A stretch of 64,000 bases of DNA, from positions 62,001 to 126,000 of the forward strand of contig JAPEVF010000055.1 in NCBI GenBank assembly GCA_029747585.1. The letters are read 5' to 3'. The notes under the pieces are model-generated. The model was not told where the DNA came from, did no database searches, and saw nothing but the letters and a program-made list of their open reading frames with translations. The position numbers and the translations under genes were made by a program. This DNA is from Pleurotus djamor. Lineage: Eukaryota > Basidiomycota > Agaricomycetes > Agaricales > Pleurotaceae. Below are positions 31,999 through 45,466 of this stretch, piece after piece; the first letter of the stretch is position 1, and each line of letters opens with the position of its first letter.

Positions 31999-34273
31999 CT
32001 AGAGGTAGCCACCATCGGGGCTGAGGATGATTTCGCCCCCGCACTCAGTCGGGATTGTCTCGTCGTTGTTGAACTTCTCTGCCTTAACACCCAAGCCCTT
32101 GCTCGCGAATGCTTTCCAGATCAAGCAAGTGTGGATCCCGTCATACAAATCTTTGTCTGCTTGGAACCAAGCATCACGGGCTTGAACGACTGCATCAATC
32201 ACGCAATTGATGAGTACTGGCGTAAGCAGAGATGGAGGGACGGGCTCACAGGTTGGGTTGCATGGTTGAAGAGCTAAAGCCCCGACAAACAGCTTCATGA
32301 AGACGACATTACCTTCCGTACCGTTGGGGTTCGTGAAAGCCGTGGAAGAGTAACCGTGCTCCTTCACGAGAGCGGCGTGGACATTGTGCAGCATGTTGGC
32401 CCAGACTTCACCGATGCTGTGTACGGCATAGTTCCCCTTGACATTCGAGTACTTCAAGGGGTTGACGGCCCTTGAGCAGAGTTCAGCTTATGAGGGAAGG
32501 GAGATAGGAGGTACATACGGGTCAGTGGAGTACGGGTACTTGCGGATACCCTCTGGCTTGTAGACATACCAGCCGAGTTTGTAGTCCTTGATCTCGCCAT
32601 CCTTCTGCCAGAGCCAACTGTAAAGTTCGGGTTGAGTTGAAGACAAATCAGGATAGGACGAAGCGACTTACTCAGCGAATGCGTCGCTCCATCCCTCACC
32701 CATACCACCTGCTTCAGTGGTCTGCAGGCATCGACCAGTGCCACCACCGGTCATTCTGTTGGTAAGACCGTGAGTGAGTTCATGGGCGATGATGTCATTT
32801 TCGAGAGAACCATCGCGACGAGGCGTGGTCATGGTCCACAAGTACATGCGGCAGCGACCAGATTGACCACTGTGTAACCAATGGTCAGCGAGAAAGTCCG
32901 AGACCACTGAAGCAACGACAACTCACTCGGCCGGGGTAGCGAAGTTCGCATTGTTCGTACCGGAAGCATCCTGGACGCTCATGAGGACCCTGTCGTTGCC
33001 CTTTCCTTCGTTATCGAAGTTGTCGTTCTGGAAGTTGAAAGCCTTCTCGGTAAAGCCGTACAAGTAGGAGATATCGTGAATCATGTTCGATACGTAGAAG
33101 GCGTTGGTTCGGGCAACATCGAGATTCTGTCCGGCGGTGGGCTCGAGAGCGACATCAAATTCATAGATGAAGTTGTGTCCATCGGAGGTTTGCGTGGATA
33201 GGGAGGATTGCGATCCCTTATAGGCAACGACGTTGTTGCCACTGAAGATAGGTGAATCAGGGGGGTGATTAGCCTGGAAGTGACCAAGTATGCTTACGTT
33301 GTGCTGTTAGACTCGATTTTGCCGTCATTATGCCATCCAAGAGGAGACACGACAGAGTTCTGAGGGTCCTCAACAGTCTCAAGACCTTCGGGGACGACCA
33401 TGCGGTCGATTGGAAGGACGTAGTACTAAGGAGAAAATGGATTAGCGAGGTTCAGTCGAATAGATCAAAAAGTCCGACTAACCGAGGCCTCAGCAACGAA
33501 GTCAGTGACTGAGAGGACATCTCCAGTATGAGCATCCACAAAAGCTTCGAACCAGGTATCTTCCGTCTCGTTCTGGATCTGAATGACGTGGGTGAGCGCA
33601 GCCGAGCCGTCAGGTTTCGCGTAGTATTCAAGTGAAGGTGGGTAGGAGTTGTGTTTGCCATTGAGAGCCGCCTCAGCAATTGAGATTGCTCGAGAAAGGG
33701 GAAGAGAAGGAGATGAGGCAGCGATGTTCTCTGCAAAATGTAAATATTAGTGCCTTGTTAGTGATGTGAAGTGGGGAGGACGTACTGGGCTTGACAAAGG
33801 AGGAGCCAAAAGCAACGAGCTTGTTATCCTTGAAAGCGACGTTGGCAACAGCATTGGCGAAGGGGATGTCATTGTGCTTCTGCTTGACGTAACCGTAAGA
33901 CCCAGAATTCTGAGAGTATCCAGATTTATAGTCGATGGAGCGCTCGTCGACGCCGAGGCGTTGACGAACGGCAGCCAGGGTCTTCGACTTCAGATCACCA
34001 AAAGCTCTGAAGTTAAGTCCGTCTTCGACACCTTCGCCAAAGGTCTACATCAAAGTGAAATTGAGTGATCGTTCGGTGAGATATGAAGTGGTGGATAGAG
34101 CTTACCGAGTATGAAGTCGCGGGATGGTAGGCCTCAACCTTCAAACCGCGGCCGACTTCTCTAACACGATGGGTAGCGTGCTTCATGCTTGCATCGTAAG
34201 GAACGGCAGAGGAAACCGAAGCGTAGGCGACAGCGAGGAAAACAGTTGTGAAGAACTTGTTGAAGGCGACCAT
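31999..34273 (-). CDS. Fungalysin, secreted M36 zinc metallopeptidase
   Basis: Nine exons in plus coordinates (34106-34273, 33786-34044, 33483-33730, 33298-33425, 32927-33241, 32672-32869, 32519-32617, 32250-32470, 31999-32189) join to 608 residues, typical of a fungalysin pre-pro-enzyme. A signal peptide covers about residues 1-23. The FTP-type propeptide follows (for example [21 protein letters not shown] and [19 protein letters not shown]). The catalytic region has HELTH at 402-406 (zinc ligands H402 and H406, catalytic E403), NRMTGGG, and GMGEGWSD with the third zinc ligand E431. The C-terminal helix region includes [16 protein letters not shown]. It is secreted, self-activates and digests extracellular protein. 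Together with the M35 gene 5 kb away it makes a pair of secreted proteases. Confidence 0.95.
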
Positions 34274-35765
34274 TGTGGAATTGAGAAGCGAAGGCGAGAT
34301 GGAACAGAGGAGAGACCGATGGCTGTCTGACGTTCTGCCATCGCAAAGGAATGGGTTTTATACCAATCGACCAAGGTGGCAAGGAAGCCCATGTGGGTCA
34401 TAATTCTCAGTAATCGGTGTTCGTACTTCCCTTGAACACCGTACCTCGCGAGCCACATACGCTAGATGCTGAGTCTAAGCCAGAAAGCTCGCACATGCGG
34501 AACCATTGCAGGCCCAAGCCATACTTTCCTTTGACAATGAAGATAGGCGTTGATGTTGTCATGCGGGCTAGAACCATATGCTGATATGCAGGAATGGCTG
34601 AGGGCAGCGACTGTCACCGAGGACTACGGCGAGAAAGCCGACCAAAGACGTCTACGAGGAAAAGCATGGCGAATATAATGCCATGCGGCTGGTATCGCGT
34701 GTGCCTGCAGTACTATGAACCTATGTGCGTGTAGAACACAAGAATGAAACTTACTTCGACGCACATTATGGGGACAGCGGAAAACATTTCCTCTGCGACT
34801 TGAAGGGTATTTATTCTCGGAATGTAATGCCTCCGTTCGACATACCAAGGGAATATGTTGGAGGCAATCTTCTTGCCATAATCTGTTGTCTTTCAGCTAG
34901 TAGTAACCGTTTAAGCCTTCGCTGATAGGACATAACGGCCCTTCCGATGCATATGGTCGTTTGACAGAACGACTAAGAAGGGACGAGATGAACACTGAAA
35001 CCTCTGAAACCTCTAAAAGAAGACATACCAGGACATCAACTAGAAGCACACGACAGCGATCGGGTTTATAACCTATCGCTATCAGCTTCCCTAAATGGCT
35101 CGCTAGAAAGATGGTGTACCAAGATACATCATGCAGGGCTGGTCCCTCCGGAGGGAAACATTTAACAGGCTACCTTTGGTTGCCGAGGACTGGTAGATGA
35201 TCACATGGTGGCCCAGTGCTAGTGTCGTGTGTCATTAAAATGGTCAGATACTACTGATTGATAGCAGACTTAGGAGCACCAGATCATCAATGTCTAGAAT
35301 GAGGATGAAGCTGGACGCACAGCATACGCACAAATTGTCGTCGTCAACGAAGGTAACTGGGGCATATAATGATCCCTCAAGGATGAATAAGAGATGATCT
35401 TGAAGTTGCAAAAACGAACATGTCAACGTTTGTGCTTGAGTGGAGCGTCGTATGCACATACCATTTCTCCATTTATAACCCTCTCGTGAACTTCACAAAG
35501 AGTCTTAACGCGCGAATAGAACTCATGGTGTCGCCTTCGACTTGAGCCAGGTACCAAGCTTCCTTTGGCCTCCATAATCCACATGGGTCCTGACCGGAAC
35601 ACATGTGCCTTGGAGAAGCCGTCATCAGAGCAATGTAGGCAAATGTACCCAATGAGTGGGGTCGTGGGTGGGCTTGCAGTTGAATCGCACTGATGGCGAT
35701 CCCCAGTACGGTGAAGGTACAATTCAATATCATGCTATGTGACATCCTCACATCCGACTGGTACG
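34274..35765. other. Fungalysin promoter and unresolved minus-strand frames
   Basis: The left part is fungalysin 5' flank. Minus-strand frames at 35473-35769 (ILNCTFTVLGIAISAIQLQ) and 35244-35459 (QDHLLFILEGSLYAPVTFVDDD) look partly coding but could not be joined by splice sites in frame. A membrane protein or a relic is possible. Confidence 0.35.
34356..34362 (-). promoter_or_regulatory. TATA box of fungalysin gene
   Basis: On the minus strand this reads TATAAAA, about 85 bp upstream of the ATG at 34273, with an ATTGG (inverted CCAAT) directly upstream of it. Confidence 0.5.
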
Positions 35766-37324
35766 TCATCCCATCCTAGCCTTCTTGCGACTGGAACCGT
35801 TTCCTCCCCCTTGGTACTGACCTCCCCCACTGAGACTGGCGAAGCTAGCAGAGCTTCCAGGTTTAGACTGCGATTGGAACGCATTCGCTTGAGCATGACC
35901 TGCGTGCGCCTGTTGTGAAGCCATCGGTACCATGGAGGGAGCATCGTCCTGAGTAATTCGACGCGGCGGAGGTATTTGGTGGGCTGCGATTGACTGAAAG
36001 GCGCTAGATGTCACGAAAGCGAAGGTCGTCAATGCCCGCGTGTGGAAGGTGCAGAGCACTTACTTCCATGTCGGCTTCGGGTCTTCCGCGAACCATGCAT
36101 GGTCCAGGGCCGCACGCGCCGTCAGTCGTTTATCTGGATCATATTGGAAAAGCTCGGCGAGGAGCTCATGGCCGTTGCGACTACGAAGTCGTGACATCGA
36201 CCATTCACTGAGGTGACCTTTATACCTGGGCATCATCAGCCTCATCATGGGAGAAATCATGAAGGAATCACAACTCACTGGTCAAGCCGTTTCATATTTG
36301 CATATTCAGGCATATGAACCATATCCTTCCAGTCACTCTCTGTGGGTGATGGGGATGAGCGCAGACGCATTAGCAGAGAAAAAGGAGGATATTACCTTTA
36401 GGTGTTCCAAGGACTTCGAAAATACGAAGCAACTGGTCCCGCTGGAAGGGAACATTCTTCTTAGAGTCTAATTTCGCCTCTTCACCTTTGAAAATTGGTC
36501 GTAAACCAGCCAGTTCTGCCATGACACATCCAACTGCCCAGCAATCGATCGCCTTGTTATAGTGCTTCGCTCCCATCAAAAGCTCAGGTGCACGGTACCA
36601 AATCGTCACCACGACCTTGTCTCCCGCGAACAGAGGTTGGAGCGGCTGGTAAATCAGACGGGCTAGACCTAGATCACCAATTTTGACGACACCAGATGCC
36701 GTGATGAGGATATTAGCGGGTTTGAGATCACGGTGAAGAATGTGGCATGAATGAAGGTAAACAAGGCCGTTGAAAAGTTGGTATATCAGCGATTTGAGGA
36801 CAGCGATAGAGATGTTGTTCCGTAGCGTCTGAGAATGATGATGAATGACTTGCTATGCCCCGTTCGTGAGTTTCGCCCCGGAAGTGAGCATGTGCGGTAA
36901 AACGCACCAAGAAATCATGTTCAGCATAGTCAAAGACCATATAGATAGCCTTGTCTTCGAGAATGACCTCCTTCAGCGCGACTATGTTATCATGTTCTAT
37001 TTCCCTATTCAGCTGAACTGGTCAGCACGCGAAAAGATCTTGCCGCCCAGCCAGTCTCACCGCGATTTCTCGGATAGCACTTTGGCTGATCCCAGTGTAT
37101 GTCACGACATCCCCTTCCTTGTCGGGTTTGAACTTTTTGATGGCATGAATTTTAGCGTCTTCTCCAAGGCTCTGGGCCTTGTATACGCGGCCGTAGGTTC
37201 CTGACGAGATGAAACCGATGATATGATACTTTGATTGAACCGTTCGATGGGAATTGTCGCGCTTTGCACGATACATTCGCATGGGGTCGCTTTGTAGAAA
37301 GCCATGGGACCATTCTTCCATCAT
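35766..37324 (-). CDS. SSN3: Cyclin-dependent kinase 8 (Mediator kinase, Ssn3/Srb10)
   Basis: Six exons in plus coordinates (37061-37324, 36908-37012, 36396-36852, 36279-36339, 36064-36225, 35766-36003) join to 428 residues. Seen: a CDK8-type N-terminus ([16 protein letters not shown]), the Gly-rich loop [24 protein letters not shown] (the cyclin-facing helix), HRDLKPANI at 163-171 with catalytic D165, the metal-binding DLG at 183-185 in place of DFG (CDK8 relatives also deviate here), [18 protein letters not shown], and the [11 protein letters not shown] insert of the family. With cyclin C it phosphorylates RNA polymerase II and transcription factors in the Mediator kinase module. The C-terminal 80 residues are Gln/Gly/Ser-rich. 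The start is the first of two adjacent ATGs; the open frame extends further upstream but without family similarity. Confidence 0.94.
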
Positions 37325-37716
37325 ATTCAAGAGTAAAATTGGTGGGAAACGATGATATTGGGAAAAAGGGCTACTCAGAGCAATGGTCGACCGTGGTGGG
37401 CATAACAGGGCATGGTGGTGACGGGCGCTTGACCCAGGTCCCAAAGAGACCACAACACGTGGGTCTTAGCCCCTATTATCTCCCTAAATCCCAGATACCC
37501 TTAGTTTTTCCAAGGATTTAGAGCAAAAGATTCGAGTCGAAGCTGTATAGCAGTACGTAGAATCTGTACATATATTTATCAAGTATCATGGTTATAAGGT
37601 CCGTTTGGGTATACAAAGAAGGGAATGGCGACATTTAATCGCGCAAGATTGACAATNAAAAAAGGAATGGACGTCGCGACATAGTCACGAAATAAATACA
37701 TACGTAGCCAGGTGGC
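37325..37716. other. Intergenic between CDK8 start and next gene's 3' end
   Basis: About 390 bp containing CDK8 5' flank and the 3' flank of the next minus-strand gene. An N is at 37657 before six A. No other feature seen. Confidence 0.5.
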
Positions 37717-38930
37717 CTATACCCACCCAAAGGCTATCCTGAGAGCCCAGAGTACGCCTAGCGCAAAGAGAACACCGCTATGGGTGTGAGGCAACGCGCT
37801 TGATCCATCGACCAACGGGACCGCAAGCCCAATGGTCTCATTCAAGCAAACCAGCAACATTCCATCTACAGCACTCGTGTTGGTAACAACACTGGGAAGA
37901 GCCATGTCTGTTGCTCCTTCGTCTTGATACACTGCGGTATTATTATATCCATCCAACGTAAGGGCCATTGTCGAGGCGCGGTAATACTGAATGGCTTGTT
38001 CAGGTTTTGGAACATCTGACGCATTGAACGGGCTTGGCGTTGGTGGTGTCGAAGACGAAAGGTATGAAGAACAATTGGTCGCGAGATCAGTCACAAGTGA
38101 GGTTACTGAACTGTTGTCGCCCATTATACGAAAGACAGATGCATCAGCGGAATTTGCGTGGAATGAAGCCGTGTACAATGGTCCCCCTGGACGTGTGGTG
38201 TTGTCCGTATTGCCATACTGAGCGGAGTTCGTCAATACTCCATCAGCGAGATGAAAGAGAAATATGGGCATACCTCGCTTGCATGAAGATATGCACCCGC
38301 TCCAGCACCCGCGGTACCACCCCAAACAACAGGCCAGAAATAGAAGGGGAAGCTCCTTCCCGCTGTCCCTCGGCCAGATAACCCAGGGTATCCACTCCCA
38401 TAAGCACTACAAGGACCATCTCATTTATTATCAACATGGTACGAACATAGGGAAGATCTCACCGAGTTCCAAACACCTGCGAGCGTGTACCTCCACCTAA
38501 GATACGTCCCGCGAAGGGTTGACCAGCGGGGACAGTGTTAGATCTCCCCCCTCCGCCACCGTATGAAGTAGAGGATCGAGATGAGCCGGAGTAGGAGATA
38601 GATGACGACTTTCTTGTGGATGAGGTAGAGCTTGAAGTAGAGCCGAAACCAGAGGAACGGCTACCTCGCGAAGTCGATGAACTAGAGGTAGTTCTCCCAC
38701 CACTAGAGGAGCTCGAAGAGCCAGATGACCGACTTCCGGATGAGGACGAAGAGCTCCCTCCTGGAGAACGACATGCGATCAGTAAGAAAAGAATCAAAAG
38801 GAGNAAAAAATCTAATCTTACGGCTGCTACTACTAACACTACCACGTCCAGCTCCTCCACCTCCTCTTCGCTTTTCTAGAGTATCCCGTCGGTTCGAAAC
38901 GGAAAATGAGGAAAGAAATGGGATGAACAT
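37717..38930 (-). CDS. Ser/Gly-rich surface protein, unknown
   Basis: Four exons in plus coordinates (38822-38930, 38463-38760, 38274-38406, 37717-38217) join to 346 residues from the ATG at 38930. Order: a hydrophobic start MFIPFLSSFSVS, a dibasic EKRRGGGG, a long Ser/Gly low-complexity stretch (exon 2), a middle part SFPFYFWPVVWGGTAGAGAGAYLHASEYG, a region with several NxS/NxT glycosylation sites (NTDNTTRPGGP, CSSYLSSS, EQAIQYYRAST, VCLNETIGLAVPLVDGS), and a C-terminal hydrophobic segment GVLFALGVLWALRIAFGWV, which could be a GPI signal or a membrane anchor. A family with this layout is common in Agaricomycetes; its function is unknown to me. The frame is open upstream of the chosen ATG to 39275, across an N at 39003, so the true start is uncertain. 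Confidence 0.68.
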
Positions 38931-41900
38931 GGTGTCGCAAAAGCAAGGGAGGTCGTAGAGGGTCAGCGGTTGGGCATCCTCAGCGGGCGGTGATGGCGAT
39001 GANGGGGCTGACATTTTTCGATCAGGGTCGGTTTTCGAGGCGTCCTGAGGCCAAGCGGAGATAGCATCACTCCAAGTTTCCGTGCCTGTCATCGCCAACC
39101 ACGACGATGGAAAGCCTATTGCAAGGCTGTTGTGCATGGTGATGGTTATCACAGCAAAAACTGCGACGACATATTGCACGGGCCTAGATAAATCATAACA
39201 GGGGTTAGCCCCCTGATTTTGGCAACCTCTAATATTTCGCGTCAATAAGGGTACCAACAATCGAGCTGGCACCAAGTTCGTCTGAGCTCATTCATAGCCA
39301 TCTCATTGTCTCCTGCGAGAGTTGAAATCGGGTGGGAGGTTCGACTGCATAGCGACTCAAGCCAAGTGGGAGGTAGGGCCTGTGAACTAGCGACTATTGC
39401 TTCCGCGTCTACATCCCAGTTGTCATCCAAATCCAACTTAAGTCGATAGCCAAGACCAGTATGTTCGGGTGCTTCCTGGAAGCTTCTGACCAGCGAAATC
39501 AAGAGAGAAATCCCGAGAACCTTTCGCCACGCTCGTTTCTGCTCATCTTTCATATTCACATTCAACCATCCTGATGGAGTGGTAGAGATTGCAATCAGGT
39601 TTACACATTGACGCGAAGCACACACACCCAGATATCAGGAAACATTAATATCAAGCTTCCCACCCATCAACAAAAGGGTTATGTAAAGTGGGTGTGGAAA
39701 CTTGCGAAATTGAACGCACTGATCGTCAAAGGAGGTGGAACGCCTGCTCGTGCCTTGATAGCTACACTTCTCCCTCTTAGAGAAGCCTGGTAACACGTAG
39801 TGGAAGTTGGTCAAGACAATGTACCGGCGGTAGGATTCTCCTGCGAGTGCAGTAACCCGCGCCACAAAACGCGCCCGAGTGTGGTATAATGCACGCCACT
39901 TCACCGGTGATAAATCAAACCTTCTCGTTCATGAGCATCAGCTACGACTTCTCGTGCGTAACACCAGTATTGATTGAGATGTTAATGCGAGAATAAGCCA
40001 GTGTGATGACTGAAATTGCGGTGAGATCGGTTTTTCGTGATACCACTATCTAGAAGGCACCATTGCAGCATCGATAATGGAAACCTCTTTTGATAACATA
40101 ACAACAAATTATGGAGGAGGTCACCTCGCACGTATTCAGTGGTTCAGCCAGAGAATGGACGTGAAGGAGGCGACTACAATGCGAATTTAATTTGACAACC
40201 CTCATCCGGGCATTCGACACCCCGGTCCTTGGGGGTCGCCATGATCAGAGCTGCTTCCAGTTCGTAGTCGAGGTACTCCAGCGTAGATGAACCGGGGTTA
40301 CTGTTGTTAGGCGAACCAACCGACTGAGAACGAAAGCCGGATTCTCCATGCCGGGAGAATCGATCAAGTGTTAGCGTAGGAATCCCTGAAGAGTCAAGTT
40401 CGCCGATCAACCAGGAGCGTTTGGGCACGTTTGTCCTTGTATCTGGTTTCTCGTACATGTGCTGCACCTGCATTCGACAAGATCACTGATCGAATCGACC
40501 GGACAGGAATGAGACGAGGCCACGAACGGACGACTTCACAAGCAACTACCTGGGGACTTTAGTTCAAAGATCGTGTGGAGAGGTTCGAATTTGAATCTGA
40601 CTTCTCCTTGTGCAAGTTTCAGACGATTGGTGTGTAGACGTGCTAACCCATTAGCAACCACATTGGATATACGGACGTGCGATAGAGACCGACAGGTAAC
40701 GCTGGCAGTCATATCAGGCAAGAGGCATTCGAAAAAGTGGTTGAGTGAGGACTTGGAACGGAGATGAGGACATGATGCATGTGATGCCCGAGGCAGGGCT
40801 ATACCATACTGCCATATGAGCTACCCTTGGGGGCACAGCAGTCTGTCAGTAGCGAGAATTTACTGCTGAATGGATTTGTGATAAGTTATGTCCCAGGCCC
40901 ACGTCCGTTACCTATAGTGAACAGAAGACTTTGTCAGCGTACACACATACTGTTTGCAGAAATCCACAATAAGCAACGTAGCAAGCTAGGCAGCAGTTCG
41001 AGGAGCCAAGCGCTGAGAAAGACAGATGCGGTCAAGAAGGATTCCATCACGGTTAAGCCAGTAAGTTACCCAGAATCTAGCAGATCGGATGAGCAGAGAG
41101 AAAGTGCCGGTTTTGTAACTGTCACCAGAATGTCCAAAAGCGCAGCAAACGTGAGAGTGAGACGAAGTGTTGCCTTTTGCTACACGGAGTTGTCCAATCG
41201 GGACAAGACATGGACGCGATTACCGAGGTTCCTGCCGTTTGGTATCTGGGCCGCGTAAGAAAGGATGGTTCTCCTGGGTAGGATCGAGGTAGGATTCGAG
41301 ATTTGTGCCCCCAAGGAATAGCAGGCGGGCTCCAGAGAACTCGAGAAGTTTCACGAGTTTGTAAAGGGGATAGCCAACCCAACGCGCGCCGTGGTCGCCG
41401 GTCGGACGAAGTACAATTGAAAACACATAACGTACTGAAACTTAGGGCAGATCAGTTGAAGAAGGGTGACGGAGATGGGGATACACAGACAATTAATGGC
41501 TCTGATCCACAACGAGAAGTGTCGTGTTGTACGCAATGAAAGACGGTCCTACGACGAGTGCCGAAAATAGCATCATTGTGTTCTCCTTCCTTGGGCTCAG
41601 TACGAAAAGTTAGGAACAAAGAGTGGAGTAGCGAGGCGTCCTCAGCTGATCTTGTGTTCATGGGTTCAAGATCTGAGGTTCAGAGGGACCGGGAAGCTTC
41701 AGTCGTGAGAAGGTCATGGACTGCACCCGTTTGGAATCCAGAAGATAGATGATAGTGGTATCACCGTATCGAAATTCTAGAAAGCAAACGAAGAAGCCTG
41801 TCAGTGGTGTCGTTCGTCATAGAACTCTGGCTACAATGCCTACACTCTCTGAAACAGGTCAGCATATCGTTTGGGAAGCTTTCGGATATGGTGCCGGGGG

Positions 41901-43400
41901 TATGCGAGAAACTTGGGGGACATATCTGGGAGTTGTTCGAGTGAGATCTGAGCGAGCGATCGTCATACATGAAGTCCAATTTCCAGGATGCGCAGTCGAC
42001 GTGAGAAACGGGGAGGTACAAGCGGAGAGCCGCCTCGTAAGCTATTAGCATCCCCAGGTTCAAGGGATATTCCTCAACATGACAAAAGAGGTGGCATATC
42101 AAGATTTTTGAATTGAGCGTGAGGACGGAGGCAATGGGCCACAGAACCATGATATCATCTAAGGCTCTTGACGATCGTTATCAGTGGCCATCCGACCACC
42201 CTCAAAACAAACAACCTTCTTTGGACCGGCGGGTAAATGAGGGTTGATGGGCATTCATGATTGGCGAAGTAGTGTAATATTAGCGGAGAACCTGGAAGTA
42301 AGTAAGACGTAAATAATAATAGGAATCGAAAACCATACGAACCCTCGCTTGGCTATAGTGCACGGACGAATTATATTTAGTGGATTCATCTTGAGTGAAG
42401 CTTCCAAGTATAATTAGATTAAGGCACCTAGAGTGTACCAGAGCTCGAGATGCTCAGCGTGGTAGTCGGTGAGAATCCGAACTTGAATCAGCAGACGCCG
42501 CGATGGAAAGCTCGTGTTGTTCATAATCTAGATGGTGATAACTTTTTCTGATGCACCGACATGCTGTTGAAGGCGGCCATTGGCGGGAACTACTGACAGA
42601 GTTATCCGTCATGATGAAAACGGCTCGGAAACACCTTCTCCATGAGCGTTCGCGACGGGATGTGGAGACCGTGAGACGCATCGGGTAAATGTAATGTTCA
42701 TTGTTGCTCGATAAGGGAATTACAAGGAACGGGGCATGGGACTCAGTGCAGACCGTAGCAGCGTCTGGTTTGAGCTGGAGAACATGTCAAAAAGACTTTG
42801 CCAAGTCACTCCTGACTTGCGATGTGACGCTGATGATGAGCATAGTGGTCTCCCCGAAGCGAGCAAGATGGAGCTAATAGCTTGTATACCCAAGGGTTTG
42901 GGAGTCCCGACATGTGCCGGGTGAAACCTGGCTACTGGTCCCTGTGGGACAGAACCGCGTCAACAAAAGACCAGAATTTGTTCCCATATAAACCGATGTT
43001 GCGTCCAGCGAGTTCGGGCTCCTTCGGGAGAGAAGCAGCGGCACTGTACACCTGAGTTCCATTGAGATACACGTCCAGATACATTATAAGCCGAAGGAAT
43101 CCGAACCCCAGTCGGCAAGTGCAGGAATCTGGTTGCATTTGTTTCGAGTGACTCGATTAGAATCGACATATCACGGACACGAAAGATTTCCAGCTACAAA
43201 GACAAGTAAGCTGTTGTTTCTGACGAACTTCGTTCAACTTCTCTTACCGAAACCACTGGAAGGGTAGTTTGGCAAGAAATTCTTCTCGTTCATATTGGCG
43301 ACCATCGCGAAGGAAGCACTTAGCCTGCCTGAGCTAGTCGAGATCAGTGATATAACGAAAAAGAAGGGGAAAACAATTAGAAAGCGAGCCCGAAGCGAAC
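38931..43400. other. Unresolved region with minus-strand coding fragments
   Basis: Several minus-strand stretches read like real protein: 39242-39625 (RAWRKVLGISLLISLVRSFQ), 40536-40721 (RISNVVANGLARLHTNRLKL), 40174-40473, and 41220-41426 (GYPLYKLVKLLEFSGARLLF). I could not join them: at 40.47-40.56 kb the donor and acceptor phases disagree, and around 43.0-43.3 kb the only join gives an early stop. This fits decayed genes or sequencing errors. No domain was recognised. Confidence 0.35.
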
Positions 43401-45376
43401 CTCGTATGTTTTAGCGCCTTAGGCGCTTGTTCGATTGCCACGGCTCCAACCGTCCGACTTTTGAAAACCACTGTTCCTCCTCGAGATTCCAATTGGCCAC
43501 CCCAAAATTGCGACTGGATTACACGCAAATTTTGGCTGCTGTATTGACTTATCGCTGCATATTGAAATATCTCATAGCGCTCACTTCGAGAACGAAAATC
43601 TTTTATCCTCACGGTAGGCTGACTCGGAGAGCTACTACTACTCACGACTTCCGCTTGGCTGTTTGCACTCTAATATAATTTCGGACTCCAGGTGTTCGCC
43701 TCTACTACCATCTGACATTAATGCCGTAAAGGTAAGGCATCTCTTCTACGCATCATGTGCTCGTTTATCCACCTTTGTTCCATAAAGATAGATGCTTCTT
43801 CTACCCCCGGTGGCTATTATCATGACTCTACATACACGGTGTGGACTCCGCTAAGGATCAGTGAAATCCCTCACGCTTTTGATGAAATCCCCCCGAGCCA
43901 TGCTGTCGCCAAATATAACACCTCCTAGGCCTCAACCTGAAGNGATAGTCGACTATATGACTATAATTATGGATTCCGCAAAAACAAACGGTACTAAATT
44001 TATACCCTCTCGCTGTGTCGTCAGAAATAACTCTGACATTGGCTGGACGCTCTGTCTTTTTGTTATAAATATTTTAGAGTTTTCCCCGCCAGGGCGCATC
44101 CGTCGAGGGTATCCATCTCGACCAACCCAGCGTTAGCCATTCGCTGATTACGGTGTCACTACCTTCGTAGCACGCGCTGCCCTGTGCGAGTCAAAGTCAA
44201 AGTCTCCGTTTTCCTAAACGGCCGCCTGAATCCTGGATTTCCTTCCCCTACGGCTCTTACCGACTACCTCTGCGGCGTGCCCCCAACCCAAATGGCCTAG
44301 GCATGTCGTTTACATACATCCTGTATGGTTCCAAAGTTTAACGAACGAGCGGCGTTCTGATCTTATTGCCGCCGCGCATTCGTTCATGCGGACCTGGTAC
44401 GCCGTTAGTCATAAGCCTCCCCTCATGCTTCCTCCTCATGGGCAGCTTGAGGGACTTCGGATACATCGTTTCATCACAAGATGGTCCCCTCTAAACGCGG
44501 TCTACCTGCCCGTTTTCGGCCAGAAAGCCCCTGTTCGGTTTTGTGGGCTCTTACACACCGTTTCTGGATTCCTGATGCACCACTTCCTTCCCATGTCTCA
44601 AGAACAGAAGCTCAACCATCAAACTCGCAAATGCCGTCTTTGTCTCCGTGGCGTTCTCTCTCGATTTGTTATTCTCCGAAGCGGTTGAGAACGTGCCTTT
44701 ATCCATTCCCCACCTCCATCCATCACTTCCCAACTCTTATTCTCCACCGCAATATCACGCATCACCGGTCGTTGAGCTCATAAGCTTATAACGTTATGCA
44801 ATGGAAGAATCACATATCTGATGTACGAAACTCCGGCTCCCCCACTCGTCGGCTCCCCAACCTTGACTTTGTCATTATCGAAACTTATACCCACAGTTAG
44901 CGGGATAAACCGTTCATCCGGCCAAATGACATACGCAACGCATCCTACGACGTATCCTGATTCTTCAATTGATTCGACATCTGTAACCAGCCCCCTTGTC
45001 TCCCTTTCTCATCCCCCTCATCTCCGAGGGGGAGAAGCGAGCTCGAACAAGAGCTACGCAAGTGTATGACGCACCGCAGAGTATAGGTCACCTTTTCACC
45101 GATCAGTCGACATGAATTCCCAATTATTCTCTCGCGTAGACCTCCATCCCCATTCTTCCCATCTACCCGAGTCCCAATATAGCCTGGTCTCTTGTACTTC
45201 CTCGTTTCTTACCCAGCGGGGCCTCAGGCCTCAATAATCAATTCCTCTCTCGCTCACTCACTTCCGTAAGACCCAAGAACTCGTCCACGCGGTTTACACC
45301 TCCAATTTCCACGAAGGCATTGCCCCAGCCCGCAAAGGCTAGTCCAAACCGAGGCCTCCGTAAGTCCTTGTACCTA

Positions 45377-45397
45377 AAGCATCAAGCATCAAGCATC
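45377..45397. repeat. 7-bp tandem repeat, three units
   Basis: AAGCATC occurs three times head to tail. Confidence 0.8.
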
Positions 45398-45430
45398 AAC
45401 GGCAGCCCTCGCAAAAAAACCTCAACGTAA

Positions 45431-45466
45431 GTACCCAAAGTACCCAAAGGATCCAAAGGATCCAAC
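45431..45466. repeat. 9-bp tandem repeat, two doubled units
   Basis: GTACCCAAA occurs twice, then GGATCCAAA and a near copy, all in one 9-bp register, so the second pair looks like a diverged and re-duplicated version of the first. Confidence 0.75.

Noticed and set aside
36660..36690. DLG instead of DFG in the CDK8-like kinase as a sign of inactivity
   Set aside because: CDK8 relatives commonly vary at this middle residue and all catalytic residues are present.
42900..43330. Possible exon pair with ATG at about 43.3 kb on the minus strand
   Set aside because: The only phase-consistent splice leads to a stop within eight codons.
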